Shown piece by piece: positions 35,890 through 48,790 of a stretch of DNA of 64,000 bases. Every line of letters begins with the position of its first letter. The first letter of the stretch is position 1. Origin of the DNA: Heterostelium album PN500 (Eukaryota; Evosea; Eumycetozoa; Acytosteliales; Acytosteliaceae); assembly GCF_000004825.1 (NCBI RefSeq), contig NW_008805103.1, positions 681,941 through 745,940 of the forward strand. The letters are read 5' to 3'. The notes under the pieces were generated by a model. That model had not been told where the DNA came from and made no database searches. It saw only the letters and a list, made by a program, of their open reading frames with translations. The position numbers and the translations under genes were made by a program.

Positions 35890-38000
35890 CTAATACTTTT
35901 GGTTGGGTGATATATCTGATGTCAAATCTACAATATCTCTTTTATGAGTAAAAAGTTGTTGGTTATGAGTTTGTTGTTGAATTTTATAGTTTTGATGATG
36001 ATGATTAAAATTATTCAGTTGAAAGGAGGAATCTGAATTGTCTGAAAGTTGAGTTGTTGATTAGATTAAAAAAAAGATAACATAATAATGGATACATTGG
36101 TTTTTCAAAGGAGTCAATTTGGAATTGGGGTATGGTATGTAGGTAGAAATAATTTGTAGGTAGAGTAGGTTGGTGGTCAGTTTTGTGATTCAAACGGGAG
36201 TCTAATGTTTGCCTTGAATTCAATTCTACATACCAGAAAGCTGAGATGGAATGGACTGAAGTGAAATGGAAAGGGGTTGGTGAATAGGTTGTTCTTGTTG
36301 TTGTTGTTTTAGTTGTTGCTGCTGTTGCTGTTGAGCTTGTTGTTGTTGTTGTTGTAATTGTTTCTTTAGAAATGCGGCAGCGGAAATATCGTTCTTTGTA
36401 ACTTTTCTCTTTTTGACATCACTTTCATCGACATCATATGGATTGGAATTCTCATCTTTCAAACACCAATATCCTAAATTTATATTGGCAAATTGTTATT
36501 AGAAATTATCAAAAATGTATATATAAATATGAAATTAATATTTACCTGTATTATGGAAGATTTGATATCCATTTTTAAAAAGATTTTGATAATGTGATAA
36601 TGTCATACCAATTGTATGTTTCCAATGTGGAATTCCTGTAAATAGAGTAAAAAACAAAGATAAAAAGAAATGTTTGTTGTTAGTTTAATTATTATAATAA
36701 AGTCATCAGTATTCATTTTAAAAGTATACTTACTTTCACGTCTACATATGACATCCCAATGTACATTGATAAACTCATAAATATCATCACGAAGATGAAA
36801 GTACTTTTTACCGTTTGGCATCTCTGAACGGTTTGGACGATTCAGTTGAGAGAATTGTGAGCTCATCTTGGAGGATTCCGTTAGAGCGTATAGTACGACA
36901 TGTAGAATTTGAGACCAAATCGGTGTACCTTTCTCAAAGGAGGGTGGTGGACCTCTTTCACACACAATACAATCGGGTGTTTTACATTGGGCTTTGGACT
37001 GGTCAGATCCTGATTTAATATTCTGACTTTTGATGACTGGACTATTGTTGGCACTACCACCATTGAAGCTAATTGGCTTTTTAGTGGAGGGGGTATTGGT
37101 TTGATATGAAGGATGATTGGTGTTATTATTATTATTATTATGATTATTATTGTTATTAATATTGTTAGATTCGCCTGATGATTCTTGTCCATTGAAAATT
37201 GATTTAATCGAGTCGAATGGATTTGGTTGTTTCTTTTGTTGTTGTTGCTGCTGCTGTTGTTGTTGTTGCTGTTGTATTTGATTGTGAAGTCGCTGTGTTT
37301 GTTGTTGATCCAATGGTGAAAGAGGTGCATGGAAAATTAAAAGTGAAGGTGTTTCTTTATGTTGTAATGGTTGTCTATGTGAATGAATTAGAAGATTACT
37401 ATTATTACTATTGCTATTACTATTATTATTAAGATTGAATGATCCACCACCAATACTGTAACTACTATCTCTAATTATAACACCACCATTGTTGTTGTTA
37501 CTATTGATATTGATACTGGAAATGTAAGGACTGATTCCAGAGGAGCTACTGAAACTTGGTGAACGATCAACAGGGTTACCACCGGAACTACCGCCATAAG
37601 TGGAAAAACTTGTACTTGTGAAAGGCAAGCTGGATGTAGATTTATGAAAGGAGTTGGAGCCATTGGAATTTCTATCGGCACTAGAGAAAATTTTGAATCC
37701 AGAGCCTTCGTTATTGTAGCTGCCACTTCCGATACCAACAAATGGCGGGGTACTGATTCTTGGTTTACCACCACCAATCAAACTTGGACTTCCAGTTGCT
37801 GTTCCACCAGTTGATCCACTTAATACCATCATTTTTGATTGTTGTTGTTGTTGTTGTTGTTGAAATTGATGATGTTGATATTGTTGTTGATGTTGAAGTT
37901 GAAGTTGTTGATGTTGGTGAATGCTATTTTGATGTTGATGATAATAATTATTATTACTTTCAATACTAGATATAGAAGTATTGTTGTTCTCTGTCCACAT
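35890..38000 (-). CDS. Gln/Asn-rich protein with ASH2-type winged-helix domain
   Basis: Four exons on the minus strand: 36734-38000, 36546-36635, 36234-36473, 35890-36041; 582 residues. The ATG at 38000 is the first in frame. Residues 1-335 are His/Gln/Asn/Ser low complexity. A folded block then reads CKTPDCIVC, GTPIWSQILHVVLYAL, KKYFHLRDDIYEFINVHW, and across two introns RIPHWKHTIGMTLSHYQNLF, KNGYQIFHNTGYWCLKD. The order (Cys cluster, W..I..VLYAL, KKxF...DIxxFIxxHW, W..T...LS...LF, GYW.L) is that of the atypical winged helix of ASH2-type proteins, which binds DNA in COMPASS complexes. There is no SPRY domain, so it is not ASH2 itself. Likely a DNA-binding regulator. It has an unusually long upstream region (2.6 kb). 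Confidence 0.75.
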
Positions 38001-40618
38001 CACTCACAATAAACATTCATACTAAATATTTAGAACTTCTAAGTTGGTTTTGTTGTTTTTTTGGTTGTTGTTTTTATTTGTTGTGTTGTGTTGTTTTGTG
38101 GTTTGGTTTGGATTGTATGGAATATTTATTTTAAGACTTTGACAAACTAAAAATATAAATAAAAAATATATATTGTTGTTAATAAATATATATATATAAC
38201 TTGTGTTTTTTTGTTTGGTGTTCTAAAAATTGATTTTGTCTAAATTAGTAATGTGGTGGATTACTATGATGATTACAACAATAGATTATTAACATTAAAC
38301 AACAAAATATTAAATTTAATTTAAAAATAAATTGGATTGTTTTTTAAATTTTGTTTTATTTTTGTTTTTTTTGATATATTAAAGCAACATCACAATGTAC
38401 AGCCTCAATCTACCAACTTTAGAATTTTAATTTAAAATAAACAAAAAAGGTAGAAATACCTTTGAAGGATGTTTATAAATGATTTTGTTAATGGTATGTT
38501 TTTTTTTTTTTTTTTGTTCTTAAAAGATGGCGATGATGTAGGTTTGAGATATTGTAAAAGGTTTTGTATTAATATGGATTGATTTTGATTAAATGTGTTG
38601 TGGGGTGGTGTGGTGTGGTGTGTGCTCGGAATGGAAAAAGGTCTGAGGGAGATGTGGGGGTGTGGTGATTAAATGAGCCTCTGCATTCGAAGTGGTAATA
38701 GTGGGAGGTAGAAGATCAACTAACAACTTTCTATTGTTGTTGTTGTTGATGGTTGTTGGTTTGTTTCAACAACAACCACTGAAATACATACATTACTGTC
38801 CACCTTACTTTAATTGTACTGTTGTTGAACCTTTCAAACTTTAGTGTTATAATCCACTGCTGCACTACTAAACTAACTAACTTACTAACTGTTTGATAGA
38901 ATTTATTTGAATATATAAATTATTGTATAGTGTTGTATTATATAAACTAATCTTAACACACTCACTCTCTCCACATATATATATTATGTATACATATATA
39001 TTAATATATCTGTATGTTTTTATTTTAAAAGTGGAATGAATTTATTTTTAAGGTTTGAATTGTGTTGATTTGATTTGAATTGTTTTTGATTGTCTGATTG
39101 TTGTTATGTTTTAACCTGTATGTGTGTTATTGGTGTTGTGTTGTTGGTTGTTGGATGTGTTTTATTTATTTTTAAGAAGAATAAGTAAAGTAAATGTAAT
39201 GCAGTATGTGTTTAACTACTAAATTTCAATAATAACAATAATTAATATATCACATCCATCATTATCATCAATCATCAAAATAGAATTTGTAGGTAGGAGG
39301 TTAAGGTTTTAAAAAACATAAAATCAAATTTGCAAATTTTCCATCCATCCGCCTCCTTCTAAGACCAGTCTCCATCATAATAATAAAAAACTAAAAAAAA
39401 AAATACTTAATCATCATTAATATTAATTGGTTCAACAACACCTCATTAGTAATTTTGCAAAAAAAACATACAACAACCAAAAATTGCGCTGATCAATCAA
39501 TCTTCTCAAAACAGATGCAAATTTATTCTATTCTATTATTAAAGAAAGAAAGGCAGCCTATCAGGTTGAAAATAAAAAAGACAAAAAAAAAAAAAGAAAG
39601 TACCCTAACCCCTCCCATCAAAAACCCCACAATATCAAACTACATAACTGGTTTTTACTTGATAAGTCAAAAATTACTTTTGTTCTATCCAAGATTCTAA
39701 AAGTTGTGTTGTTGGGGGTCAATCCATCACGATGTTTTTCAGAAAATAATTATGGTGATGGTGCAAAAACACTAAAAAAAAAAAAACCAAAATAAAAAAA
39801 AGAACAATTTTTTCTTTGCACAATTTATCAGTTGGGTGTGAGTAGTACTATTTTAGATATATATTACTTTTTTATTTTATATAATGAATTTTAATATTAA
39901 AATTATTATATAAGTGTTAACAGTTACCCCCAAAAATTACACTGATCACAATATCATGGAACAAAACACACAAACAATGCATTGTTTGTTAGTTTTTTTT
40001 TTGTTAACAATCAGTAAAGATTCACTGATCACTGCATCATCATTCAAATACAGACTTTCAAAAAGTGTGCAATTTTAAAATAAATATCAATTTTGATAAA
40101 CATACCTCATAAAATATAACTTTTTTGTTGTTTTTTGTTTTTTGGTGGTATCACACAGGTCACTATAAAGTTTGGTTTGGTTGGTTTCCTTGTTGTGTGC
40201 TATTTGATATAAACTGTTCAAAAATCAGACGGGATTATTTTAGTTGTTTTGCAAACCAACCAAAAAAACTAACACAACACAACGTTTCCAGAAGAAAAGA
40301 AAAAAAAAATCTGGGTTTTCATATTCCAAATTATTAATATAAATATCGATCTACTCTGGTCACTACACTAACGTATGGTATGTGTTTGATTTAATTAAAA
40401 GTTTAATTAACCACCATTTCAATCAATCTATTGCCGTCATCATCTATCGACACCTCACACCCACACATCCATCAAATTCAATTAATGTCAAAGTAAAAAA
40501 CCCTTTTTTAGAATAAATTATTTTAAATTAGATATTTTTTTAAAGAAAATGATCAAATACCAACACACACAAGGTCCATATTCAATTTTTTTTTGAAAAC
40601 AATTAATATATTTTATAT
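38001..40618. promoter_or_regulatory. Long upstream region of the winged-helix gene
   Basis: 2.6 kb without a supported gene, the largest gap in the window. It includes a G/T-rich run (GTGGGGTGGTGTGGTGTGGT core, about 38598-38622) with a second GTGGGGGTGTGGTG at about 38653-38666, like the G-boxes bound by GBF in post-aggregation genes; a 20-bp perfect palindrome at 39970-39989; and many A/T homopolymers. A weak frame at 39455-39700 has no protein-like character. Confidence 0.5.
39970..39989. other. 20-bp perfect palindrome
   Basis: ACAAACAATG followed directly by CATTGTTTGT: two-fold symmetric with no spacer. It contains TTGTTT half-sites. Either a dimeric factor's binding site or a short foldback; it is isolated from coding DNA. 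Confidence 0.7.
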
Positions 40619-42719
40619 TCAATTAAATTTAAAGAATAAAACGTCACCATCTTTCACTTCATAGAGTGGACCTTCACTTCTTTGTTTTCCTTTTTCTTTT
40701 GCCAACTTATCATCGCAATTGTTATCAATGAAATCTTGATAGGAGATAGTCTGTTGTTGTTGATGTTAAAGTTGTAGAAAGAATGAATTTGATATCAGTT
40801 AGTTAAATATGCAATTGTAGTAAATAGATATTGGTTCTTGATAATGGTAAATATGTTCATTGTGTTTGTGTGTTTTGTTGCTTCTCTAATTAATGTATTG
40901 GTTTGGTTATTGGGTGATGTGGTAGAAAACTGATATGATTGCAAAAAAGAAAAAGATTGAAATGGAATCAAAATAATTTTGTGGGGTTACATATTTGGTG
41001 TTTTGCAGCATCAGCGCTGCCGAAAATATCGCAAGCCTAAAGATAACCTCATCCTATACTAATGATTCATTATTTACTACAGTAAACTGTCCACCGTCCA
41101 ATCCACATGATCTTGTGACATTAACCCTGGGGTTAATCATATCCATCACATTTTTGACTAACTATTATTTTTTTTTTTTTTTTCTGAATATTCATTAACT
41201 TTTGCATTTGCTTGCTGATGTTGTTGTTGTTTTTTGTGATTGATTTTGATTGGATGATTATGATATAGATATTTTTAACTAATCCAACAGTTGGATTATA
41301 ACCAACTAATTACTAATAATATAAATTAACTTACATCTGCTTTGATAAAACCTTTTTCGAAATCAGTGTGAATGACACCTGCTGCTTGTTTGGCTTTGGT
41401 TCCGATTGGGATGGTCCAAGCACGACACTCCTTTTCGGAGGCGGTGTAGTATGATTGGAGACCCATTAATTGACGAGCACCATTGATAACCTTGTATAAT
41501 CCGTTTCTCTCCAGACCGTAGAGTTGGAGGAATTCCTGTTTCATTTCGTCGCTCTCCAGTAGCGACACCTCTGATTCTATTTTCGCAGAGACAACCACTG
41601 GATCCAACTCCAGTCCTTGCTTCTGCGAGTACTGCTTCACCATATCGGTGTATTTATTGCCGGTGGCGGCATCGCTCTCTCCGACGTTGCAAGTGTACAA
41701 CATTGGCTTGCCAGTCAGCAAATGCAACGATTGGAATGCCGGCCACTCCTTATCGGTGATAACAATCTCTCTTGCCATCAAACCGCCTTCCAACGACTTT
41801 CTAATTCTGATTGCCAGTTCGTGACGCAGTGTTTGCTCGGGAGTCGCACGCTTCTTTGGCTCCGCTATGATTTTCTCGAGTGATTGGAGATCTGCTAGAA
41901 TCAACTCCATCTCAATCGTTTCCAAATCCTTGACTGGATCGATCGCGTCGTGAACATGTGTAATATTAGAGTCTTCGAAACAACGAACCAAATGTACAAT
42001 CAGCGAAACCTGACGAATGTTTGCAAGGAATTTATTTCCTAGACCTTCACCATCGGCAGCACCCTTTACCAGACCTGCAATATCTACAAACTCCAACTGT
42101 GTACCAACTTTACTCTTTGTATTCAACTTTTTTGAAATTAAATCTAATCTTTCATCTGGGACAAATACTAATCCTACATTTGGACTATTATATATTTATC
42201 AATATTCCATAACAAACAATCTTCTCAATTATATTATGTTTCCAACAACCAAATCTAACTAACTTACTCAATTGTACAAAATGGGAAATTCTATAATAAT
42301 TATAAAAAAATCAAATAATTTTAATTAATTTCCAATTGTGGAAATATAAAATGATTATCATTATACTTACAGCAGCCATTGCAGCTTGTGAACTAGTTAA
42401 TGCATTAAATAATGTCGATTTTCTATTGAAAATAGATATTTGATATGTTAAAATACATTCATTTATGTAATAATAATAATAATAATAATATTGTCGTATT
42501 GACATACCCTACATTTGGTAAACCTACAATACCAGCAGATTTACAACTACCCCTTGTCTTTACAAAATAAGATGCTTTTGCTTCTTTTATTTCCTTTGGT
42601 GTTTCAGTTGCATAGGTGTATCTTCCAATGAATGAGCTGCTGCAGTTATTGATTGGTATTATATTATTGAAACGAGTGGTTACACCACCTTTAAAAAGGT
42701 TCGATGATATCTTTAACAT
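40619..42719 (-). CDS. YchF/OLA1-type ATPase, bacterial-like, probably mitochondrial
   Basis: Five exons on the minus strand: 42508-42719, 42371-42422, 42268-42290, 41335-42184, 40619-40750; 422 residues, with a 23-nt exon. The first about 60 residues are Ser/Asn/Arg-rich and absent from cytosolic OLA1 (MLKISSNLFKGGVTTRFNNI), fitting a mitochondrial targeting sequence. GLPNVGKST (split by an intron), NFPFCTIDPNVG, DIAGLVKGAADGEGLGNKFL, and NVGES at the G4 position mark the Obg-like ATPase subfamily that prefers ATP. The middle and C-terminus (SLLESDEMKQEFLQLYGLE, AGVIHTDFEKGFIKADTISY, VKDGDVLFFKFN) read closer to bacterial YchF than to eukaryotic OLA1. The last intron is long (40751-41334, 584 nt) and holds a dyad cluster. 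Confidence 0.9.
41005..41137. other. Cluster of four dyads in the long YchF intron
   Basis: Within 133 bp: GCAGC/GCTGC arms at 41005-41020 (with palindrome CAGCGCTG inside), ACAGT-AA-ACTGT at 41079-41090, imperfect CACATGATCTTGTG at 41104-41117, and ATTAACCC-TG-GGGTTAAT at 41120-41137. The stretch is also less AT-rich than the rest of the intron. It may be an intron-encoded structured RNA. Confidence 0.5.
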
Positions 42720-43422
42720 AATAATCTTATAATAAATAAATATTAATTAAATTAAAAAATGATCATTTTTCTTTTTTTTTTTTATTTTTTATTTTTGATT
42801 CGTTCGGTTTTTTGTTTTTCATTAAATCAATCAGTCAACACACCACAAAACATCAAACACAGATTAATTAATTTGAGGTGAAAGGTGAATGAATAAACAC
42901 CAAACAAATCAAATGAGTGTAAAATTATATATCTATATTTTAATGTTGCAATATAGTTTTCAAAATAATATTGTATAGTTATATGATTAAAAAAAATAAA
43001 AATAAAAATATAGACTTTTTATGATTAAAATTCTTATGATTTGATTTCAAATTTGATTAACCATAAATCATTGTATTTATCAAATAGATATATATAACTT
43101 TTTACAATTGAAATTGTATTTTTAATTTTTTTAATTTTTTTTTAATTTTTTTTGTTATTTTTTTAAAAATATCCTTTTTGTTTTGATGTCAAGTTGTGGA
43201 GGAGCGAAACAATTCACAACCAATTTAATGATGATAAATAGAATCATCGATCATTATTTAAAAATAGATTTATTCAAAAAACATAAACAAATAGAATAGA
43301 TATAGGATATAGTATATTATTGTAATTTGTTAAAGAAAAACACAGATAGATAGATAGAGATATATCACAAATCAAAGTTCGAAAAAGACAAGATATATAT
43401 ATAAAGAAAAAACAAAAATATA
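42720..43422. other. Divergent promoter region (YchF / importin)
   Basis: 700 bp, AT-rich. CACACCACAAAA near 42838 and a small stem GTTGTG...CACAAC at about 43193-43220 flanking GGAGGAGCGAAA are the only distinct parts. No gene seen. Confidence 0.45.
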
Positions 43423-46400
43423 ATGCAATTTTCAGTTGAATCAGTACAAAATGTATGTACATCTTTGAAATATCTATATCTATTTGATATATATTGATTT
43501 TATTAACTTGTTTAAACAATCGATAATAACAACAACAACGAAAATAAAAGGTGCTTCATTCATTTTATGGATCATCGAGTGATCCCAATAATATGGCGAT
43601 GGCACAAGATTGGTTGATTCAATTTCAAAAGTCAAATTCGGTGTGGTCGATCGCACCTTTGTTGTTACAGAACAATATCGTTGAGATACAGTACTTTGGT
43701 GCATCGACAATCGAAGGCAAGATCAAATCGGATTGGATCAACATGTCGGCCGATCTAAAACAACAGGTACTAGAACAGCTACTTTTACTCTTGCGAAACG
43801 ATAATACCAGTCTACAGCGAGTGGTAATCACTCGACTCTGTCTGGCAGTCGCTGCGATAGCCTGTCATTCCACACCGGAAACCTGGCAGAATCCAATACA
43901 AGATATATTACAACTTATATTTCCAGAGATTGATTTATCATCAAGTGAAACAATAGATTTATATTTGCGGAATAATAATAATAATAATAATAATAATAGC
44001 AATAGTAGTAACAATAATAATAATAATAGAATATCAATGGTTTTGGAATTATTAACTATATTACCTGATGAATTATTGAATTGTGATTATATTACTCAGG
44101 AAAGAAGGAATAGAGTTGGATTCGAATTCAACAAGTCTACTGAGGCAATCATGAAGGTGTTGGCAAGGTTTATTCATTCCGGTGCGGTAACGACGTTGCC
44201 ACCGACAGCGCAGTCGACAACGATGTTAAAGTCCGCGCTAAAGTGTCTGAAGAGTTGGATTCTCTTTGATACACCGGCCACCTATTTCCTGGTGGATGGA
44301 CATCTACTGTCGGACTGCTTCGACGCCGTCGTCAAAGATCCGCAGCTCGTGGAAGACTTTGTTTTGGTGTTGGATGAAATATTCACTTTTATGCGAGGCA
44401 AACACTTTAAGCAGTATCAATCGGCGTTCGATCCGGTGGTCGGCCGGATTCTCGAGGTGTTGCCACACTACTATGTGGTGGCGCAACAAGAGATGAACGA
44501 GCGCATCTACAACTCTATATTCCTGTTGTTTTCACATATACCAGAGACTCATGCCAAGCTGCTGTTGGCCAGCGAATACAATGAGCGATTCATGTCGGTG
44601 CTGGTGGCGCTTGGCATGCGCGGCGGCATCGATATCTGCGACCTAATGGAACCGGTCATAAGCGAAGTCCACAATCTCTTTGATAGCAACATTGACATCA
44701 CCATTTGGAAACCGTTTCTCTGTGAAACCATTGAGTTATTACGTACCAAGTGTATGTTTCCCGATGAGGAAATGGATGTTCGTAAGTTATCATAAAACAA
44801 ACTAGCGCAAGCTACTACTTAAAAAGAAGAACAACAAGTATATTTATTTCTAACAAAATAATAATGAACAATCAAGTTGAATATGAAAATTTCATAAGAT
44901 TTAGAGTATCAACAGGTGATTCTCTGTTGAATATCTATAGTATTTTGGAAACAAAAGTTCTGCAGATTCTCTTATCATCGCTTTGGAACGATATCAATAA
45001 GTTCCCAAGCACCACTTGGCAATCGATAGAGTCAACGGTTTATCTATTGGGATGTCTCTCTGAAGGTATCACCGATGACATTTCATTTATTCCACAACTC
45101 TTCCAATTGCTAGGTTCACTGCCAATCCAATCGACGCCACTCGTTAAATCAACGATTGTTTTGGCCGGAAAATACGCCAATCTCCTCGAAAAGAGCACAC
45201 AATTCCTCATCAAGTTGGTCGGTGACTTTATACCGGCTTTTTCGAATCCAGAGCTTGCCAACGTTGCCTCTGATTCTTTTCTCTCGATCTCTAGAAACAA
45301 AAACTGTGCTCTTTTGCTCTCAACCGATATATCTACATTGGTAATGGTTTGCGAACCAATCATTTCAGTAAGTATACTACTATTTTTAAAACGACAACAA
45401 ACAAAAGAATTCCATAATCTAATAATTATTTTGTAGCAAGATACTGAATCATCTAGAAAGATATTAGAAGCATTACTTGAAATAGTTGCAGTACTCTCTC
45501 AAGATGAAATTCTAAATTATATTTCGAAATTGATATCACCATACTTGAATTTCCTCAAGCAATACCAACCAAACTCCAAGACATCCAAAGCAACACTTTT
45601 AAACACAATCACAATCTTTTCAAAACTCTTTAAGATATTCGAAATCGAGGAATACGAAATCTCCTTGGAAAAAGAATATATACATCCAATTCTACCCATT
45701 GCTTTGGCCATCATTCCAATCACAGGAAATATCTTGAAACTTCAACAACAAGATATAGAGATAATTGATGTAAGTGTTTAAAATTAGTATAACCATAACT
45801 ATCTTTATTAATCATAAATAATTTGATTTAATGTTATCATTTTTTTTAGCATATAAGTTTACTTTATAAAAGAATTACAATATCTTGTAGTAAGAATTAT
45901 GAACAATATATATCGATTATATTCAAACAGTTGACAGAAATCTATGAAGTTACACCGTTGAATCAAACTCTAAATACGCTATCGATGGGACTACCTTTGC
46001 TTTCTACAAATCAAAGATATGATTTCCTCACACACTCGATTAGCTCGATATCGGTGACCACCTTCCAAATCTGGAAGAATGGCAATGCCGATCGAGTCGG
46101 AGTGGTCCACACCAACACACTCTACAATCTCTCTATCATCCCTACAATCACCAAAGAGTATTTTTCACTATTGGAACAATGCATCAAGTACAATATAGTA
46201 TCATTCCCAACAAACCTCTTGGCGCCACTCTTCCAAGTCATCCTTGAAAACATTTTAAACATTCAAGACAAACCAACAATTAGACCTGTTTGTTCATTTG
46301 TTTCAACATTAATATCTGGTAACTATAACTATAACTACAATAGCTATTTAAATATTTAACAAAAAAAAAAACTAATAATTGTTTAATTTACTAACTTTTA

Positions 46401-46765
46401 TAGTTGAACAAAAAGGTAATCATTCAAATTATATAAATTTCAAGACAGAGTTGGATAGATTACTTGGTCAACATGGAGAGAGTCTTATCAAACAGGTTCT
46501 TTATGCTGTAGGTGGTGGATCTCCTCGTTCCATTGCCATTTATATTGCAAACATTATAAATGCATTAATTATCAGTCATCCCAATACTTTTAGACCGATC
46601 GCTCTTCGAATGCTATCAGTTGAAGGTTTCCCATCATCCTACATCACTTTAGCTCAAAAAGAGAAGTTCGTGGAGAACATCATGAGATACAAATCGAAAC
46701 AAACTACTTTTAGAAAGACAATCGAGGAATTCTCTATTATTTGTAAAGGTTTTACAAACAGATAG
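43423..46765 (+). CDS. Importin-13/transportin-3-like karyopherin beta
   Basis: Six exons: 43423-43452, 43551-44781, 44877-45367, 45437-45769, 45850-46318, 46404-46765; 971 residues, near the 963 of human IPO13. The start MQFSVESVQNVLHSFYG, then AQDWLIQFQKSNSVWSIAPL and EIQYFGASTIEGKIKSDW form the importin-beta N-terminal (RanGTP-binding) domain. The C-terminus IKQVLYAVGGGSPRSIAIYI, VEGFPSSYITLAQKEKF and EFSIICKGFTNR matches importin-13 (GGQASRS, PGFPSARLSPEQK, LLCRGL). Built of HEAT repeats; one Asn run near residue 150 breaks a repeat loop. Carries cargo through nuclear pores. IPO13 works both ways in animals; direction here is unknown. Confidence 0.9.
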
Positions 46766-47052
46766 ATATATAGATAGAAAGATAGATAAAAAGATAATAT
46801 ATATAAATAGATAAAGGTATTCTTCATTGAATAAATCTTTATAAACAAAAAAACAACAATATTATTATCGCTTCTCAAAAAAAAAAAGTAATCTTTTTTT
46901 ATTATTTGTTTTTAATTTTAATTATAAATTCTATTTTTTTATTATTATTCTTTTTGCAATAACTAAAATAGGATGATATTGAATATCAAAATGTATGAAT
47001 GTATGAATGTATGTATATATGTATAAATATAAAATAACTATAAGCAATTCAA

Positions 47053-48790
47053 TCAAGATTCTTGAGTTGGAGATGATTCATTGTTTGGTGTGGAGTTGGT
47101 TGATTCATTGTTTGGGGTGGATGAAGAGGAGTTGTTGGTGTTTTCTTTGTAGGAGTTGTTGGCGTATTCAATGAGTTCGGCTGGGTAGAGGAGGATGTTT
47201 GGGATGACTAGGAGAATGTTATGTACAGCTTGTTCAACCATGACGATGGTGGTCTTGACAATGGTAAGATCAGATTTCTTCCATTCTTCGACCTTTGCTT
47301 TTCCAGAATCGATTTGTTGTTGTAAGATTTGACCAGTTTTTGAGAGAATTTTTGCGCAATCATCTTTGAATTTCTATTGTAATGAATATTAAAAGTTAAG
47401 TTAGTCACAAATTATTATTTCACTTTAACCTCTTTGATATTTAATTAACTTACTTGAACCTTTTGCTTTTGATCATCCATGTTCAAGATTTGATTCTTGG
47501 ACTCTTTGATCATGTTGGTGAGTTCGGTGATGGAGATGAGGATTTCATTTGGATCGAATCTGTGTACCCACAAGGAAAAGTTACCGACAGAAGCAGCGGT
47601 AGTATCCAAGTACTGGTAGATTTGGTCGATGGTCTTCTTTGACACTTCGTCCTTGACGTCTGACAAGTTCATGCTGGAGATCTTGTCGGCAGCAGCATGG
47701 ATTTTGTCTACCAAATAAGAAATTGGTTTGACTAAATAATTATTTAATGAATGATTTTATATATATTAACAACTACTACAAAGAATATTTGTTAATTTTT
47801 ATTAAAAAACATACCAGTTGTATATTTGGTAATACCTTGGTAGGTGTTACTTGGAATACCCTTGACCGACTCGGTGTTGACTCTAGTTCTAATTTTGTAA
47901 ATAACTGGGAATCTCTTTTCGAGATTGTACATTCTGAGAAATGAGTAATTAATTAATTAATGTTAGTATAGATTAAAACAAAAAAAAAAAGATGAAAATG
48001 TTTGAAACTTACTCTGATGGATCAGATGTTGGTTCATCAGATGCTGGTGGTAAGATGGTGTCTACGACATTGTCAGCAATCGACTCTATCTGGGTGGCAG
48101 ACTTGGCAATGAGTTCTTGCAATGGAGTACCACTGATCTTCTCTTCACCAAATTCAATAAAGGTTTCAAGAGTGCTGTCAACCTTGGAGACAGTCTTGGT
48201 CAGAGTGTTGATAGCAGATTCTTTATATGGAGTGACAGTGCTGATGACTAATTCCTTGGTTCTGACAGCAGTTGATTCCAACTATTAAAATAAAAAGAAG
48301 TAAAAAATAATAATTATCAAGCCAAGTTAGTTAAAAAAAGAACCTTTGTAAAAAAAAAAAATTAGTAAAAAAATGAAAAAACTTACTTTATCAATTTTGT
48401 CAGCAGTGTAGTCATCGGCTCTGCTAATCAATGGATCACAGACATCCAAAATCGGTTTAGATACTAAACTAACTGTGGCTTCACTCAATTCCATTGGCAT
48501 CTATAGATATAAGAGAATAGAGTATAAAAACAAAATTTATAATATTAATATCTATTGATAATGGCTCTCTGCTGCAGACTCCTGCTCCTTCTACTTACTC
48601 TAAGAAGTGAATAACTCTTGGCATAGTTATATAGATCAAACGATGAATTTACGGTGGTTGATACCAAGCTGTAATCGTAGAGACGCGAGAGTGTTTTGTA
48701 TTTCTCAAGCAACTTGTACTTTTCCGAAGAATTGACAGTGGTTGGTTGATCACCACTCTGTTGTTGTGGCTCCTCAGTAGATGACATCAT
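47053..48790 (-). CDS. plnA: Perilipin (lipid-droplet coat protein)
   Basis: Six exons on the minus strand: 48599-48790, 48387-48500, 48013-48281, 47815-47933, 47454-47731, 47053-47373; 430 residues. The N-terminal PAT-like part reads YKTLSRLYDYSLVSTTVNSS, LYNYAKSYSLLR, then VSKPILDVCDPLISRADDY, LESTAVRTKELVISTV: the YxxxK, PILxxxxPxIxxADxY and LE..xxxxTKELV pattern of perilipins. Amphipathic 11-mer-like helices follow (KTVSKVDSTLETFIEFGEEK). The later exons form a helical bundle ending in VEQAVHNILLVIPNILLYPA and a Ser/Asn/Thr-rich tail. Coats lipid droplets and restrains lipolysis. Dictyostelids have a single such gene, named plnA in D. discoideum. Confidence 0.85.

Noticed and set aside
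39455-39700. 81-codon open frame upstream of the winged-helix gene
   Set aside because: Lys-rich low-complexity translation of A-rich DNA, with no splice or conservation signal.
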